Source: Alphaproteobacteria bacterium (GTDB lineage Bacteria > Pseudomonadota > Alphaproteobacteria > Micavibrionales > Micavibrionaceae). Taken from it: a stretch of DNA of 42,395 bases. A model generated the notes under the pieces. It had not been told where the DNA came from and made no database searches. It saw only the letters and a list, made by a program, of their open reading frames with translations. Both the position numbers and the translations under genes were made by a program. Shown in pieces: positions 17,173 through 27,276 of this stretch (within the stretch, counting starts at the first letter, position 1; each line of letters starts with the position of its first letter). The stretch spans positions 1 through 42,395 of the forward strand of contig JAJOJU010000016.1 of NCBI GenBank assembly GCA_021208265.1, written 5' to 3'.

Positions 17173-18090
17173 CTAGGCTGCCTTGCTTATATCCATTTTT
17201 TCCTTCATCTGCTCGGCATAGCGTTGCAGCAGTTTCATAACCTCAGCCCCGATTTTGGGGTCTTTCAGGCCGTAAGCGATATTGGCTTCGATAAAGCCGA
17301 GGCGCGAGCCTGAATCATAGCTTTTCCCGTCAAAACGCATGGCGTGGAAAGGTTGTTCCCCGATCAGCTTGGCCATGGCGTCAGTCAGCTGAATTTCGCC
17401 GCCCGCGCCGGTTTCAAACACGCTCAAGGATTTGAAAATTTCAGGCTGAAGGATATAGCGGCCCGTAACAGTAAGGGTGGAGGGGGCCTTTTCCGGCTCC
17501 GGTTTTTCTACCAAACCCTTGATGGGAATGGCTTTGGCATCAGGCGTATCGGTGTCAATCACGCCGTAATTCTTGGTTTCTGCGCGCGGCACTTCTTCCA
17601 CGGCGATCACGTTGCCGCCCACTTCGCTGTAAAGATCAACCATCTGCTTCAAACAGCCGGGTGTGTGCTGGATGAGCACATCAGGCAGCAGCACGGCGAA
17701 AGGTTCATTACCGATCAGCTTATGGGCGCACCATACGGCATGGCCCAGCCCCAGGGGTTTCGGCTGGCGTGTGAGGAACAGACGCCCGGCGGGCATTTCG
17801 GAATCCTGCACGGTTTTCAATAGATCGAGCTTACCCCGCTCTTTCAAAACGCGCTCCAGTTCCGGTTGGAAATCGAAATGCTCTTCCAGCATTTCTTTCT
17901 GGCGGCCTGTCACGAAGATGAAATCCTCAATCCCCGCTTCACGCGCTTCTTCAAACACGTGCTGGATCAGCGGGCGGTCGTTAATGGGGAGCATTTCCTT
18001 CGGCATCACCTTGGTGGCGGGCAGGAAACGTGTGCCAAGCCCCGCAACGGGGAATACGGCTTTTTTAATCGGGCGTTTGAAATCTGTCAT
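17173..18090 (-). CDS. galU: UTP-glucose-1-phosphate uridylyltransferase
   Basis: GalU makes UDP-glucose from UTP and glucose-1-phosphate for envelope polysaccharides. The nucleotidyltransferase signature PVAGLGTRFLPATKVMPKEM is at residues 14-33, followed by QPKPLGLGHAVWCA, LLPDVL and GLVEKPEPEKAPS. I chose the ATG at 18090 (MTDFKRPIKKAVFP), because the 26 upstream in-frame residues overlap the J-domain gene and do not match the family. It has 305 residues, the usual length. It lies 23 bases after the J-domain gene. Confidence 0.95.
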   Translation of the reverse strand: MTDFKRPIKKAVFPVAGLGTRFLPATKVMPKEMLPINDRPLIQHVFEEAREAGIEDFIFVTGRQKEMLEEHFDFQPELERVLKERGKLDLLKTVQDSEMPAGRLFLTRQPKPLGLGHAVWCAHKLIGNEPFAVLLPDVLIQHTPGCLKQMVDLYSEVGGNVIAVEEVPRAETKNYGVIDTDTPDAKAIPIKGLVEKPEPEKAPSTLTVTGRYILQPEIFKSLSVFETGAGGEIQLTDAMAKLIGEQPFHAMRFDGKSYDSGSRLGFIEANIAYGLKDPKIGAEVMKLLQRYAEQMKEKMDISKAA

Positions 18091-18113
18091 GGTGAGGGGG
18101 ATTTTAGCTGTTT

Positions 18114-18569
18114 TTACTTCTTGTTCAATAGAAAATCCCGCGCCTCGTTCAGCTTGGCCGCCAGCCATGCGGAACCTTCCTGATCGGGGTGAACTTTCTT
18201 CATGAGTGCTTTATAGGCGCTGTTTACGGTTTTTGTGTCGGCCTCTTCGTTAAGGCCCAGTATTTTCAAGGCCTCTTCTCGGGTCATGGGCGTGTTGGAG
18301 GCGGGTGGTTTGGCAGGCTCTTCCGTTTGTGCTTTACGGGCGCTCAGCTTTTTGAGAAGGGCCGGGATAAAGGGGATGATGGCGGCCACCAGCGCAATCG
18401 CCGCCGGAAGCCGCCCGGTAACGGCCATGTAGAAAAGCGCAATGGCTAATGCCACCAGCGTGGCTGTTAAGAATGCGGCTTTAATTTCAGCAGGCCCCGC
18501 TTTTAGGAAAAACCGGAAGAGGGCATAGGCAGCAAGGGCAAGGCCGATAACGAGGAGGAGATAGGGCAT
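18114..18569 (-). CDS. Membrane-anchored J-domain protein
   Basis: This 151-residue protein has an N-terminal hydrophobic half with about three membrane segments (LLLVIGLALAAYALFRFF, FLTATLVALAIALFYMAV, AIALVAAIIPFIPALL). A basic, Pro-rich linker and a C-terminal J domain of about 55 residues (TREEALKILGLNEEAD, then KALMKKVHPDQEGSAWLA with the essential HPD) follow. J domains stimulate DnaK-type ATPases. This TIM14/DjlA-like arrangement places one at the cytoplasmic face of the membrane. It starts 3 bases after the mipZ stop, so the two are co-transcribed. Confidence 0.85.
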   Translation of the reverse strand: MPYLLLVIGLALAAYALFRFFLKAGPAEIKAAFLTATLVALAIALFYMAVTGRLPAAIALVAAIIPFIPALLKKLSARKAQTEEPAKPPASNTPMTREEALKILGLNEEADTKTVNSAYKALMKKVHPDQEGSAWLAAKLNEARDFLLNKK

Positions 18570-18572
18570 GGG

Positions 18573-19417
18573 TTACGCGGCCTCTGACTCTGCATCAGGC
18601 GGCGGTGCTTCAATGCCGATGGCTTGGATCAGGTTGCGCACTTCCTGCCGCGCCGCGATTTGGCTGATGGTAAGCGCGTTGTTAGGGTCTTCCTTTAAAT
18701 CCAGAAGCGTGAGGCCTTTTAAGAACAGCTCCCGGAAAATGACCCGCTCGCCAAAACCGGGGGCGATGCGGAAGCCCTGCTTGGCGGAGATTTTCTCCAG
18801 AACATTGCCGATTTCACGTTTGTTATTGGCATCAATGTGGGAAAGGCGGTTCCTCATCACGATCCATTCCATGGGGCCGCCACCATTACGGCGCTTTTCC
18901 TCGCGCTGTTCTTCTACCATTTTGTGTAAACCGATGGGCCGATCACGTTATGCGTTTCCGGATCAATATCCGCCAGCAGGTCAAGATCGATATAGCTGTC
19001 GTTCATAGGCGTGATAAGGATATCCGCCCGCGCATGGGCGAGGCGCGATAAATGCGAATCAGTACCCGGTGTATCGATCACGATATAATCGCAAGCCGGC
19101 TCTAGCTCCGCCAGTGCCAGCCCTAAAAACGCGCATTCTTCGGCCTGACGCCCGGCGATGCTGGCGGCTTCCGAGCGCTCAATCGCCATGTGGAAGGGGG
19201 AGGGCAGAGGTTCCTTTGTGCGGGTGATAAAATTAAAGCGGTTCCGCATAGCGCGGGTGAGTGTGGCTTGGCGCGCGTCCAGATCAATCGTGCCCACCTT
19301 GTAACCCATGCGGAGCAAGGCGACAGCCGTGTGCAGCGCGGCGGTGGATTTCCCTGACCCCCCCTTTTCGTTTCCGAAAACGAGAACGTGGCTATGATTA
19401 TCAGGCTGCGTGTTCAT
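18573..19417 (-). CDS. mipZ: Division-plane positioning ATPase MipZ (frameshift at 18920-18923)
   Basis: MipZ is a ParA/MinD-like ATPase that forms a gradient from the poles and restricts FtsZ to midcell in alphaproteobacteria. The deviant Walker A FGNEKGGSGKSTAALH is near residue 15, and DYIVIDTPGTDSHLSRLAH is the Walker B region. As read, the frame ends with VYTKW. One A missing in the T4/A4 run at 18920-18923 would give VYTKMVEEQREEKRR and join the frame MEWIVMRNRLSHID to 18573, for about 281 residues, the usual length. It is divergent from pepP across only 46 bases. Confidence 0.9.
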
Positions 19418-19463
19418 CTTAATTTATTTGTGAATCTTATGGATTCTCCCTATTATTCTTAGC

Positions 19464-21327
19464 ATGGAAAAGACATCTGCTGAAAAACTATCTGCCTTAA
19501 GGGCTTTGATATCCCAAGCCGGTTTGGATGGGCTGATCATCCCCCATACGGATGAGTATCGTAATGAATATCTGCCGCCGGAAAGTAAACGCCTTGAATG
19601 GCTGACGGGTTTCACGGGTTCCGCCGGGTATGCTGTTGTGCTGACGGACAAAGCCGTGGCGGCATCGGACGGGCGTTATTACCCGATCCAGATCAAAGCG
19701 CAGGTGGACGAAACGCAGTTTAAGGCCGCTGATTCTACAAAAATTTCAGATGTGGAATGGCTGCTGGCCCATGCACCGCAAGGGGCTAAAATCGGATTTG
19801 ATCCCAAACTTACAAGTCCCGCGCAGTATGAAAAGATGAAGGCCAGGCTGGCGGATAAAGGCATTGAGCTGGTGCCGACGCCGGAAAATCTGGTCGACAA
19901 GGCATGGGGGGCGGATCGCCCCGCCACAGCAGGTGGGTCCGTTGAAGTATTTTCTGCCGCACTGGATGGGCAGGAGTCATCCAAAAAAATAGCTGCGTTG
20001 AGCAAAACCTATAGTGAGAAGGGGGCGGATTACGCTGTTATAACCCTGCCGGATTCCATTGCCTGGCTCTTGAATATTCGCGGTAATGATGTGGAATGTA
20101 ACCCTTATGTACTTTCTACAGCCATGCTGGATGTAAAGACGGGGGCGGTAGAATGGTTCCTTGATACTGCAAAAATTGATCCGGCGGATCAGGCGTTGGC
20201 CGATCATTTAAAGCATGTATCCTGCCGCCCGTCAGGTGAACTTTCTGTGCGGCTGGATGAACTCGCAAAGTCAGGCAAAACGGTAGCGCTGGATTATAAA
20301 ACGGCATCGCTCTGGTATAAGAACAAGCTGGGTGAGGTATCGCTGGATGTGGCGGATATTGCTTCCAATATCAAAGCGCACAAGACACCGCATCAAGTTG
20401 CAATGATCAAACGCACGCAAGTTGAAGACGGCGTGGCAATGGTAAAATTCCTGCGCTGGGTGGAGGAAAATGCCCCTTCCGGTCAGTTGACGGAGATGGA
20501 TCTGGCCGCACAGCTGGAAGTATTCCGCGGTCAAAGCCCTACCTATCGCGGACCCAGTTTTGGGGCGATTGTGGGGGCTGCCGGGAACGGTGCGATTGTG
20601 CATTATCACGCAACGCCGGAAAGCAACCGCAAGATCAATCCCGGTGATATGGTGTTGGTGGATAGCGGTGGGCAATATTGTGGCGCAGATTTTGCGGGTA
20701 CCACTGACATCACCCGTACCATTGTTGCCGGAACGCCCACGGTGCAAATGAAGCATGATTATACCCGCGTGCTGCAGGCCCATATTGCGGTGGCAGCTTC
20801 TTTATTTGCCGCAGATGAAACGGGGCAGGATGTTGATAAGCGTGCGCGCGACAAACTAAAACCGCATGGCCTTGATTACGCACATGGCACGGGGCATGGC
20901 GTGGGGCAGTATTTATCGGTGCATGAAGAATCGCCGCGTATTTCGACCAAGGAAGATCGCCCGTTGACGCCGGGGCTGCATCTTTCCAATGAACCGGGAT
21001 ATTACGCCGAAGGTTCTCACGGCATTCGTTCGGAAAATCTGGTGATTGTGAACGAGCCGGATGCTGATGGTAATCTGTCTTTTGAAACCGTTACCTATGC
21101 CCCGTTTGAACCAAGTCTTGTCGATTTTGACTTGCTGGATCAGGCGGAAAAAAAACTGGCTGGCGGATTACCACAAATTCGTTTTTCAGGCGCTGGAAAA
21201 TCATCCGGGATTGGATAGTGCTTCCAAAACATGGTTGCAGGGAAAGGTTTCGGCTTTTGAGCAAGCGGCGCGGGGGGCGCGTACCCAGCCAAATTTTAAC
21301 CAAGGCGGGGCGGAGCCTTCGCCCTAG
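19464..21327 (+). CDS. pepP: Aminopeptidase P family protein, M24 (frameshift at 21148-21155)
   Basis: This is an Xaa-Pro aminopeptidase of the long eukaryote-like type. It has two creatinase-like N-terminal domains (GLDGLIIPHTDEYRNEYLP, LTGFTGSAGYAVV) and a C-terminal pita-bread metal-binding domain with ligands in MVLVDSGGQY, FAGTTDITRT, GTGHGVG, SNEPGYY and HGIRSEN. As read, the frame ends at 21218. One A too many in the A8 run at 21148-21155 diverts it from NWLADYHKFVFQAL, the typical C-terminal helical tail, which continues to 21327 for about 620 residues. It is the only long plus-strand gene in the first 37 kb, and its stop overlaps that of the convergent gene. Confidence 0.93.
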
Positions 21328-22549
21328 CGCTGCTTGGTTTCTTCAGGGCTGAGTATCTCTTGCAAGGTTTCTTCAGTTTTCTTTTCCTTGGGCATTGTGG
21401 GGGATGTAATAAATTCCGGAATGGATTCCGTAGGCTTTAGTATCCCCTTGCTGGAGCCGCGTGGATGGAATTTCATCAGGTCGAACATCTTGTCGGCAAA
21501 GGCTGTGTTGGTCATGGTGGAGGGGCCAATCAATTCCTGCACGATCAGCATGTTGTCATGGATGCGCCCTCTTAAGCGCAGACGGTCCAGATACTCATAT
21601 CCCGGTGGGGGCAGTATTTTTGCTGCCGTTTCAAAAAATTCATTTTCATTGGCATCAACCTTGTTCAGGTATTTTACCCGGCGCGGATCAACATCGAATT
21701 TCTGCATGTGCCGCTGATACATAACTTTCTTGGCATTACTTGAATTAATCGGCGCGTTAAATTTATAGGTATGCACGTTGTAGAACATATCCTGATCCCA
21801 AATCGGATCACGGATGCTGGTATTCAAAAGCTCCACCCGCTCACCGCTCTGGATCAAAGGATCGCGGTTGAAATAGGGCGGTGTAATGGGCGGCAAATAA
21901 ATGGTGTAGACGTCAGAGTCGGTTTTAAAGGGCCGCCAGTCCTTTTGAAAATCGCCGGGTGATTTAATCCGCCCTTTGAATAATTCGAGTGAGTCGAAGT
22001 ATTTATCGACCTGAGAGGAAAACAACGTGTTTTTGGGGCCGATAAACGAGATTTCCAGACGGGAATAATCCGTAAACATAATCCGTGTACGGCGCCCCTG
22101 TTCCCCGAATTCGCATCCTGGAATATCACAACAATTTCTACGCCCGCATTGCGGTCAAATATCTGGCGGTCTTCTTTGTTCAGGTAACCCAGCTCGGCCT
22201 TATACCCGTCAACAATCCGCTTAACCTCCATATCCAGCAGCATGGGCAGGTCATCGTCCTTAATTGGGGCGCCGAGTGTTTGCTCCAGCTTCACACTGAA
22301 TTGCCGCATGCTGTTATGAATGGGGCGGCGGTCTTCAATGAATTTTACTTCCGTACTGTAAATTTCAATGTTGTCGTCAATCCGGAATGTTTTGGTTTCC
22401 GTGACATTTCCTTTGGGCATAAGCAGCCGGAAAAGACCGCTTTCAGCACGGTATTTTTCGAAAAACTCTTCCTCAGTCTGTGCATGCGCCGGCAGCACAT
22501 AAACGAATATCAAAAGGGCAATAGATAAAATTTGAAATAAAGGCTTCAT
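21324..22549 (-). CDS. Secreted hypothetical protein (frameshift at 22103-22106)
   Basis: I place the start at 22549, where MKPLFQILSIALLIFVYVLP forms a signal peptide with AHAQ as the cleavage site. The upstream in-frame residues are basic and would spoil it. The frame breaks at a C4/G4 run (22103-22106). Adding one G joins VVIFQDANSG to EQGRRTRIMFTDYSRLEISF and gives about 408 residues ending at 21324. The mature protein is mixed alpha/beta and charged, with no motif I recognise, and is probably periplasmic. It converges with pepP, with overlapping stop codons. Confidence 0.75.
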
Positions 22550-22623
22550 AATCTTTAAGAATTGTTTACCGCTTATTTTAGCATGACGGGAAACTTTTAA
22601 AAATTTCTTTATACGGGAAAACA

Positions 22624-22648
22624 AAACCGCCGGGAATTCCGGCGGTTT
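22624..22648 (-). terminator. Rho-independent terminator of rpsU
   Basis: A perfect 10-bp stem (AAACCGCCGG with CCGGCGGTTT) and a 5-base loop are followed on the minus strand by TTTTGTTTT. It lies about 40 bases after the rpsU stop. Confidence 0.85.
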
Positions 22649-22684
22649 ATAGAAAGTTATAGAGGCGCTTGCCAGTTATGCAGA

Positions 22685-22885
22685 TTAATATCTGTCGGCG
22701 CGCTTGCGGTCCATCTTGCGGGAACGGCGGATAGATTCCGCTTTCTCGCGAGCTTTACGAACCGATGGTTTTTCGAATTCACGACGCATTTTCATTTCGC
22801 GGAAAATACCTTCACGCTGCATCTTTTTCTTCAATGCACGCAGTGCCTGCTCCACGTTATTATCGCGTACGTTTACGCTTACCAT
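22685..22885 (-). CDS. rpsU: 30S ribosomal protein S21
   Basis: This small basic protein of 66 residues, with [20 protein letters not shown] at the start and an Arg/Lys-rich C-terminal helix, is S21 of the small ribosomal subunit, which supports initiation at the ribosome platform. Length and sequence are typical of alphaproteobacteria. It is preceded by GAGG-type ribosome binding signals and a candidate promoter (22939-22967) and is followed by a strong terminator, so it is probably a single-gene transcript. Confidence 0.96.
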   Translation of the reverse strand: MVSVNVRDNNVEQALRALKKKMQREGIFREMKMRREFEKPSVRKAREKAESIRRSRKMDRKRADRY

Positions 22886-22938
22886 TCTGCTCTCACTTCC
22901 TTCCTCGGTAAAATTCCCCTGTTTCCAAGGGTTTCAAA

Positions 22939-22967
22939 GCTGTATCACTCCAGGATAACAAATTCAA
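22939..22967 (-). promoter_or_regulatory. Candidate promoter of rpsU
   Basis: On the minus strand a TTGAAT hexamer (22962-22967) and a TACAGC hexamer (22939-22944) are separated by exactly 17 bases, about 55 bases before the rpsU start. The -35 is good and the -10 is weak. Confidence 0.35.
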
Positions 22968-22983
22968 CACTTAATTTCAGCTT

Positions 22984-24594
22984 TCAGGCGGCTTTCAGGT
23001 TTAAAGCGGCGTCCAGCAAGGCTTTGGTGTAGGCATGTTGCGGTTTATTAAAGATGCTTTCCGCCGGGCCGGATTCCAGCACAACGCCGTCTTTCATCAC
23101 AACCAGATCATGCGCCAGCGCTTTTACAACGCGCAAATCATGGCTGATAAACAAATAGGTAAGCCCATGTTTGGTTTGTAAATCTTTCAGTAAGGCCACA
23201 ATACCGGCCTGCACCGATACATCCAGCGCGGATGTGGGTTCGTCCAGCACAATAAAGCGGGGCTTTAAAACAAGGGCGCGGGCAATGGCAATGCGCTGGC
23301 GCTGGCCGCCTGAAAACTCATGGGGATAGCGATGGCGGCTTTCAGGGTCCATACGGACCTCTTCCAGTGCCGCGATCACACGTGCTTCACGTTCGGATGG
23401 CTTTAATTTGGAAGCATGTACCGCCAGCCCTTCGCCAATAATATCACCCACCGGCATGCGGGGGGAAAGGGACCCAAACGGGTCCTGAAACACAATTTGC
23501 ATATCCGAACGCAAAGGACGCAGGTCGGAGCGTTTCAGGTTAGCGATATCGCGCGTATCAAATACAATCTGCCCTTGCGATTTAATCAGCCGCAGCAGCG
23601 CCATGCCGAGTGTGCTTTTGCCGGAACCGCTTTCGCCTACCACGCCCAGCGTGTGCCCGGCTTTGAGTTCCAGTGATACGCCGTCCACAGCCTTTACGAC
23701 ATCTGTCACCTTGCCGAAAAAGTTTTTGTGTTTGGGAAAATGAACGCTGATATCTGTCCCGGATAACAGCACCGGGGCATCAGCTGCGGCAGGGACCGGG
23801 GCGCCTTCCGGCATCGATCCCAGCAGCATTTTGGTGTAGTTATGCTGCGGTTTGGAAAATAATTTCGGCGCCGGGCCTTGTTCGACAATCTGGCCTTTTT
23901 GCATTACGCAGACATGATCAGCCATTTTTTCAACAATGCTTAAATCATGAGTGATTAGCAGCAAGGCCATGCCGAGACGTTTTTTTAGATCTTCCAGCAA
24001 CTCCAGAATTTGAGCCTGCACGGTGACATCCAGCGCGGTGGTGGGTTCATCAGCGATCAGCAGTTCCGGGTCATTCGCCAGTGCCATCGCAATCATCACC
24101 CGCTGGCGCTGCCCACCCGATAATTCATGCGGATAGGCCGATAAACGGGTTTTTAGTTGCGGCAGGCCGACCAGATCCAGAAGTTCCAGAATGCGTGCCT
24201 TTAGGGCATCTTTGCCCTTCATGCCGTGTAGTTGAAGCACTTCGCCGATCTGCCGTTCAATTGTGTGCAGGGGGTTCAGTGCCGTTAGCGGTTCCTGAAA
24301 AATCATACCAATCCGGCGACCGCGCAGCTGCTGCATGGCGCGTTCGTTTTTATGGATCAGCTCTTCGCCTTGAAACTTGATAGAAGATTCATCGGTGTGA
24401 AAGGCTTTGGGGTAGGGAAGCAGTTTCAGGATTGAGAGGGCTGTAACGGATTTTCCGGAGCCGCTTTCGCCCACCAATGCCATGGTTTCCCCTTTTTGCA
24501 TGGCAAAAGAAACGGATTGGACAGCCTCTAAAACACCGTGCGGCATTTTAAAGCGGACGCTTAAGTTCTGAACCTCTAGCAGGGCTTCATTCAT
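22984..24594 (-). CDS. yejF: ABC transporter ATPase with two fused nucleotide-binding domains (YejF-like)
   Basis: Two complete ABC ATPase domains lie in one chain of about 536 residues. The first has [23 protein letters not shown] and [13 protein letters not shown]. The second has [23 protein letters not shown] and [13 protein letters not shown]. This fused form is typical of YejF of the YejABEF oligopeptide/microcin C importer. I chose the ATG at 24594 ([15 protein letters not shown]), since the 45 upstream in-frame residues are an unrelated basic stretch overlapping the fasciclin gene. The permeases yejB and yejE are 14-16 kb away in this window, and no yejA is seen. Confidence 0.88.
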   Translation of the reverse strand: MNEALLEVQNLSVRFKMPHGVLEAVQSVSFAMQKGETMALVGESGSGKSVTALSILKLLPYPKAFHTDESSIKFQGEELIHKNERAMQQLRGRRIGMIFQEPLTALNPLHTIERQIGEVLQLHGMKGKDALKARILELLDLVGLPQLKTRLSAYPHELSGGQRQRVMIAMALANDPELLIADEPTTALDVTVQAQILELLEDLKKRLGMALLLITHDLSIVEKMADHVCVMQKGQIVEQGPAPKLFSKPQHNYTKMLLGSMPEGAPVPAAADAPVLLSGTDISVHFPKHKNFFGKVTDVVKAVDGVSLELKAGHTLGVVGESGSGKSTLGMALLRLIKSQGQIVFDTRDIANLKRSDLRPLRSDMQIVFQDPFGSLSPRMPVGDIIGEGLAVHASKLKPSEREARVIAALEEVRMDPESRHRYPHEFSGGQRQRIAIARALVLKPRFIVLDEPTSALDVSVQAGIVALLKDLQTKHGLTYLFISHDLRVVKALAHDLVVMKDGVVLESGPAESIFNKPQHAYTKALLDAALNLKAA

Positions 24595-24607
24595 CAAGCT
24601 GGACTTG

Positions 24608-25367
24608 CTACTGCGCTGCCGGGGCAGTAGCAGTTGCCGGCTCTTTTTCTGTATCAGCAGCAGGTGCTTCTTGCGGTGCCTCCGCAGGCGCAGCGGTTTC
24701 GGAAGGTTCTGCGGCAGGCGGTTCTTCACCTGAGGACTGCGTCATCACGGGAACAACAGCTTGCGGGTTAAGGTCGATAGTATTGATAATATGCACGACC
24801 CCATTTGTTGTCTGCAGGTCTGGCTCAGTAATCAATGCGCCATTAAACAACACACCTTCCGGTGTTTTTTTCAGTGTTACAGGGCGGCTCTGAAGGCTGG
24901 CAACGGGGGTTTCTTCTTGCGTAAGATGCATGGTCAGAATTTTTCCCGGCACGATATGGTATGAGAGGATACTTTCCAGAACCGGAGCCGCGTTTTGCTC
25001 CATCATGGTGTCTAGAAAGCCTTCGGGAAGTTTTGTGAAGGCTTCATTATTCGGCGCGAAAATTGTAACCGGGCCTTTTTTCTTTTAATTTTTCGGCAAG
25101 ACCTGTTTTATTCAGCGCCGTAACAAAAGTGGAGAGCTCAGGGTTGGCGGAGATTGCTTCAAATGAGTTTCCGGCAAATGTTTCTGTCACAAATTCAGGT
25201 GCCTGATCGGCTTTTTCCTCTGCCGTGTCAGGAGATTTGTTTGTCTTTTCCCCGGAGAGTTTTGTACTCAGCGTATCCAGAACCCCGTTTTCCTTGGCAA
25301 TCACGATAGCCGTGCCAATGCCAGTCACAAGAACAACAGTTACAATGCCGAGAACAATCTTTTTCAT
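24608..25367 (-). CDS. Fasciclin-domain protein, membrane-anchored or secreted (frameshift at 25076-25081)
   Basis: The start at 25367 (MKKIVLGIVTVVLVTGIGTA) follows a GGAG ribosome binding site, and the N-terminus is a signal peptide or membrane anchor. After a charged linker comes one fasciclin (FAS1) domain: FEAISANPELSTFVTALNKTG, then VTIFAPNNEAFTKLP, LESILSYHIVPGKI and NGVVHIINTIDLNP. One A too many at 25076-25081 breaks the frame after KEK. The C-terminal 45 residues are an Ala/Pro/Glu-rich tail. FAS1 domains mediate adhesion. About 253 residues are expected. It lies 13 bases before yejF. Confidence 0.85.
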
Positions 25368-25452
25368 AGTAGTCTCCATCCTTTTTGAATATGAATCTTA
25401 TTCAATTTTACGAACCCTATACTGCCGGAGCCGCATGATCAGGTCAAAAGAA

Positions 25453-25482
25453 AAAACCCGCCCTGTGTAAAAGGCGGGTTTT
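25453..25482 (-). terminator. Rho-independent terminator after the His-rich gene
   Basis: The minus strand reads AAAACCCGCC, a 10-base loop, then GGCGGGTTTT, followed by TTCTTTT. It is placed about 20 bases after the stop of the gene at 25502-25843. Confidence 0.85.
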
Positions 25483-25501
25483 CTATTCTTAGCAATAAAT
25501 C

Positions 25502-25843
25502 TTAGTGAGCATGCTCTTCAGCAGGGGCTTCTTCATGATGCTCTTCATGAGCGGCATCATCGTGAACGACTTTACCAGCCATTGTCTTAACGACTGTGCC
25601 GTCTTCCAGAGTGTGTTCGCCATCGGGAGCAGGTGTTTCAACGCCTTCAGCATCTACTACGAAAACTTCTTCGCCTTTGATGTGAACGACTGTGCCGTCC
25701 TGCAGTTTTGTTTCTACAACTTCAGCAGGTGCTGCTTCTTCCGTTGCTGCCGGAGCCATTTCTTCATGGTGCTCAGCGAAGGCGGGTGTAGCGATACTCA
25801 AGAGAGCAATGGCGGAAACTGCCAGAGTCAGTGTCTTAAACAT
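25502..25843 (-). CDS. Small periplasmic His/Glu-rich protein
   Basis: This 113-residue protein has a clear signal peptide (MFKTLTLAVSAIALLSIATP, cleavage after AFA). The mature protein has a repeated short unit, LQDGTVVHIKGEEVFV and LEDGTVVKTMAGKVV, joined by ETPAPDGEHT. His/Glu-rich ends (EHHEEM and HEEHHEEAPAEEHAH) could bind metal ions, which is inference. A strong GGAGG ribosome binding site, its own terminator and three GTACGT motifs upstream suggest an independently regulated, well-expressed gene. Confidence 0.8.
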   Translation of the reverse strand: MFKTLTLAVSAIALLSIATPAFAEHHEEMAPAATEEAAPAEVVETKLQDGTVVHIKGEEVFVVDAEGVETPAPDGEHTLEDGTVVKTMAGKVVHDDAAHEEHHEEAPAEEHAH

Positions 25844-25899
25844 GTGAATAATCCTCCAAGATTATTTTCAGGGTTTTATGGCGGTACACTGATTATGGT

Positions 25900-25927
25900 G
25901 TACGTGCCAGCGTACGTGTGTACGTAC
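25900..25927. repeat. Three short GTACGT repeats upstream of the His-rich gene
   Basis: GTACGTG at 25900 and 25912 and GTACGTA at 25920 are spaced 12 and 8 bases apart. They lie 55-85 bases before the start at 25843, in the 121-base gap after argH. The palindromic hexamer core and the position fit an operator. No regulator is identified. Confidence 0.4.
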
Positions 25928-25964
25928 AGGAGAATATGCTTCCTGTGAAAAAAATCAAGGGGGG

Positions 25965-27272
25965 TTAGATACGAAGAACCGTATATATTTCTTCCGTGAT
26001 GTTCGGTTCGTGCCTTTGAAAGGCCTCCAGAGGCAGTTCGGCAAGGCTGCAATTCCGCTCTTCCGCTTCTTTTACAATCGCCCCTGTGATGTGGTGCGCT
26101 TGCCGGAAAGGTATATTCAGATGCATGACCAGCCAGTCGGCCAGTGCGGTGGCCGTGGTAAATCCGGCCTCTGCATCTTTTTTCATTTTATCGGTGTTGA
26201 ACTGGGCGGTTGAGAGCATGCCTTCCATGGCCTCAAGGCACAGGCAGATCGTATCATAACTATCAAAAACAGCTTCTTTGTCCTCTTGCAGATCCTTGTT
26301 ATAAGCGAGCGGCAACCCCTTTAGAACGGTCAGCATCTGCACCAGATTACCGTTCAGCCGGCCTGTTTTACCGCGGATCAGCTCCGCCGCATCCGGATTT
26401 TTCTTTTGCGGCATAATGGAGGAACCGGTGCTCCAGCTATCAGCCAGACGTACAAAATTGAATTGCTGGGACGACCAGAAAATAATTTCTTCCGCCAGAC
26501 GCGAAAGGTGGATGCCGCACTGCGCGGCGCAGAACAGGAATTCAGTGGCAAAATCACGGGGCCGAAACGGTGTCCATCGTGTTGGGCATGGGGCGCATGA
26601 AGCCCAGCTTGGCGGCTGTGTATTCACGGTCAATCGGGAAAGGAGTTCCCGCCAGTGCCGCCGCCCCCAGCGGACTTTCATTCAGGCGCCGCGCGCAGTC
26701 GATAAAGCGTGATTTGTCCCGTTCCATCATCTGTAGATAAGCATCCAGATGCAAAGAGAGAGAAACAGGCTGCGCGGCTTGCAAGTGTGTGAAACCAGGC
26801 ATAACAGTATCTTTATGAATGGCGATCAGGCTATCGAGCGTATCTTCAAAAATTTTCAATCTTTTGAATAACAACATCGATCGCATCGCGCAGCCATAAA
26901 CGGAAGTCGGTAACGACCTGATCGTTACGCGAACGCGCTGTATGCAAGCGTCCGGCGGCATCACCGATCAGGTCAGATAAGGCGTTTTCGATGTTCATGT
27001 GAATGTCTTCCAGCTCGGGCTTAAAGACAAAGCGGGCTTCCTCGATATCTTTCTGGATTTGACTGAGGCCGCCAATAATGGCTTGCCCATCGGTTTCACT
27101 GATAATGCCTTGCTGCATCAGCATTTCGCAGTGAATTGTGGAGGCCCGGATATCCTGACGCCACAGGCGTTTGTCCACATCCAGCGACATGTTGATTTTC
27201 TGCATGGCAGAGGTGGGGGATTCTTCAAATCGCCCGCCCCACATCTTGTTGGATTTTTTTTTCTTCAGCCAT
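25965..27272 (-). CDS. argH: Argininosuccinate lyase (three frameshifts, short C-terminus)
   Basis: ArgH cleaves argininosuccinate to arginine and fumarate, the last step of arginine synthesis. The order is MAEEKK, then [43 protein letters not shown], the catalytic loop [12 protein letters not shown], and ending [11 protein letters not shown]. Three runs each carry one base too many (T9 at 27254-27262, A5 at 26848-26852, G4 at 26558-26561). Removing them gives one frame of about 434 residues. That is roughly 25 residues shorter than usual, because the segment after the ITEE motif is missing. The start is 4 bases after the SIMPL gene. Confidence 0.93.
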
Positions 27273-27276
27273 TTTG

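Noticed and set aside
18091-18168. N-terminal extension of galU by 26 residues
   Set aside because: It overlaps the J-domain gene and has no family support. The ATG at 18090 directly precedes the conserved nucleotidyltransferase start.
25895-25915. TGGCAC on the minus strand as a possible sigma-54 promoter
   Set aside because: The required GC element at the -12 position is absent after the proper spacing.
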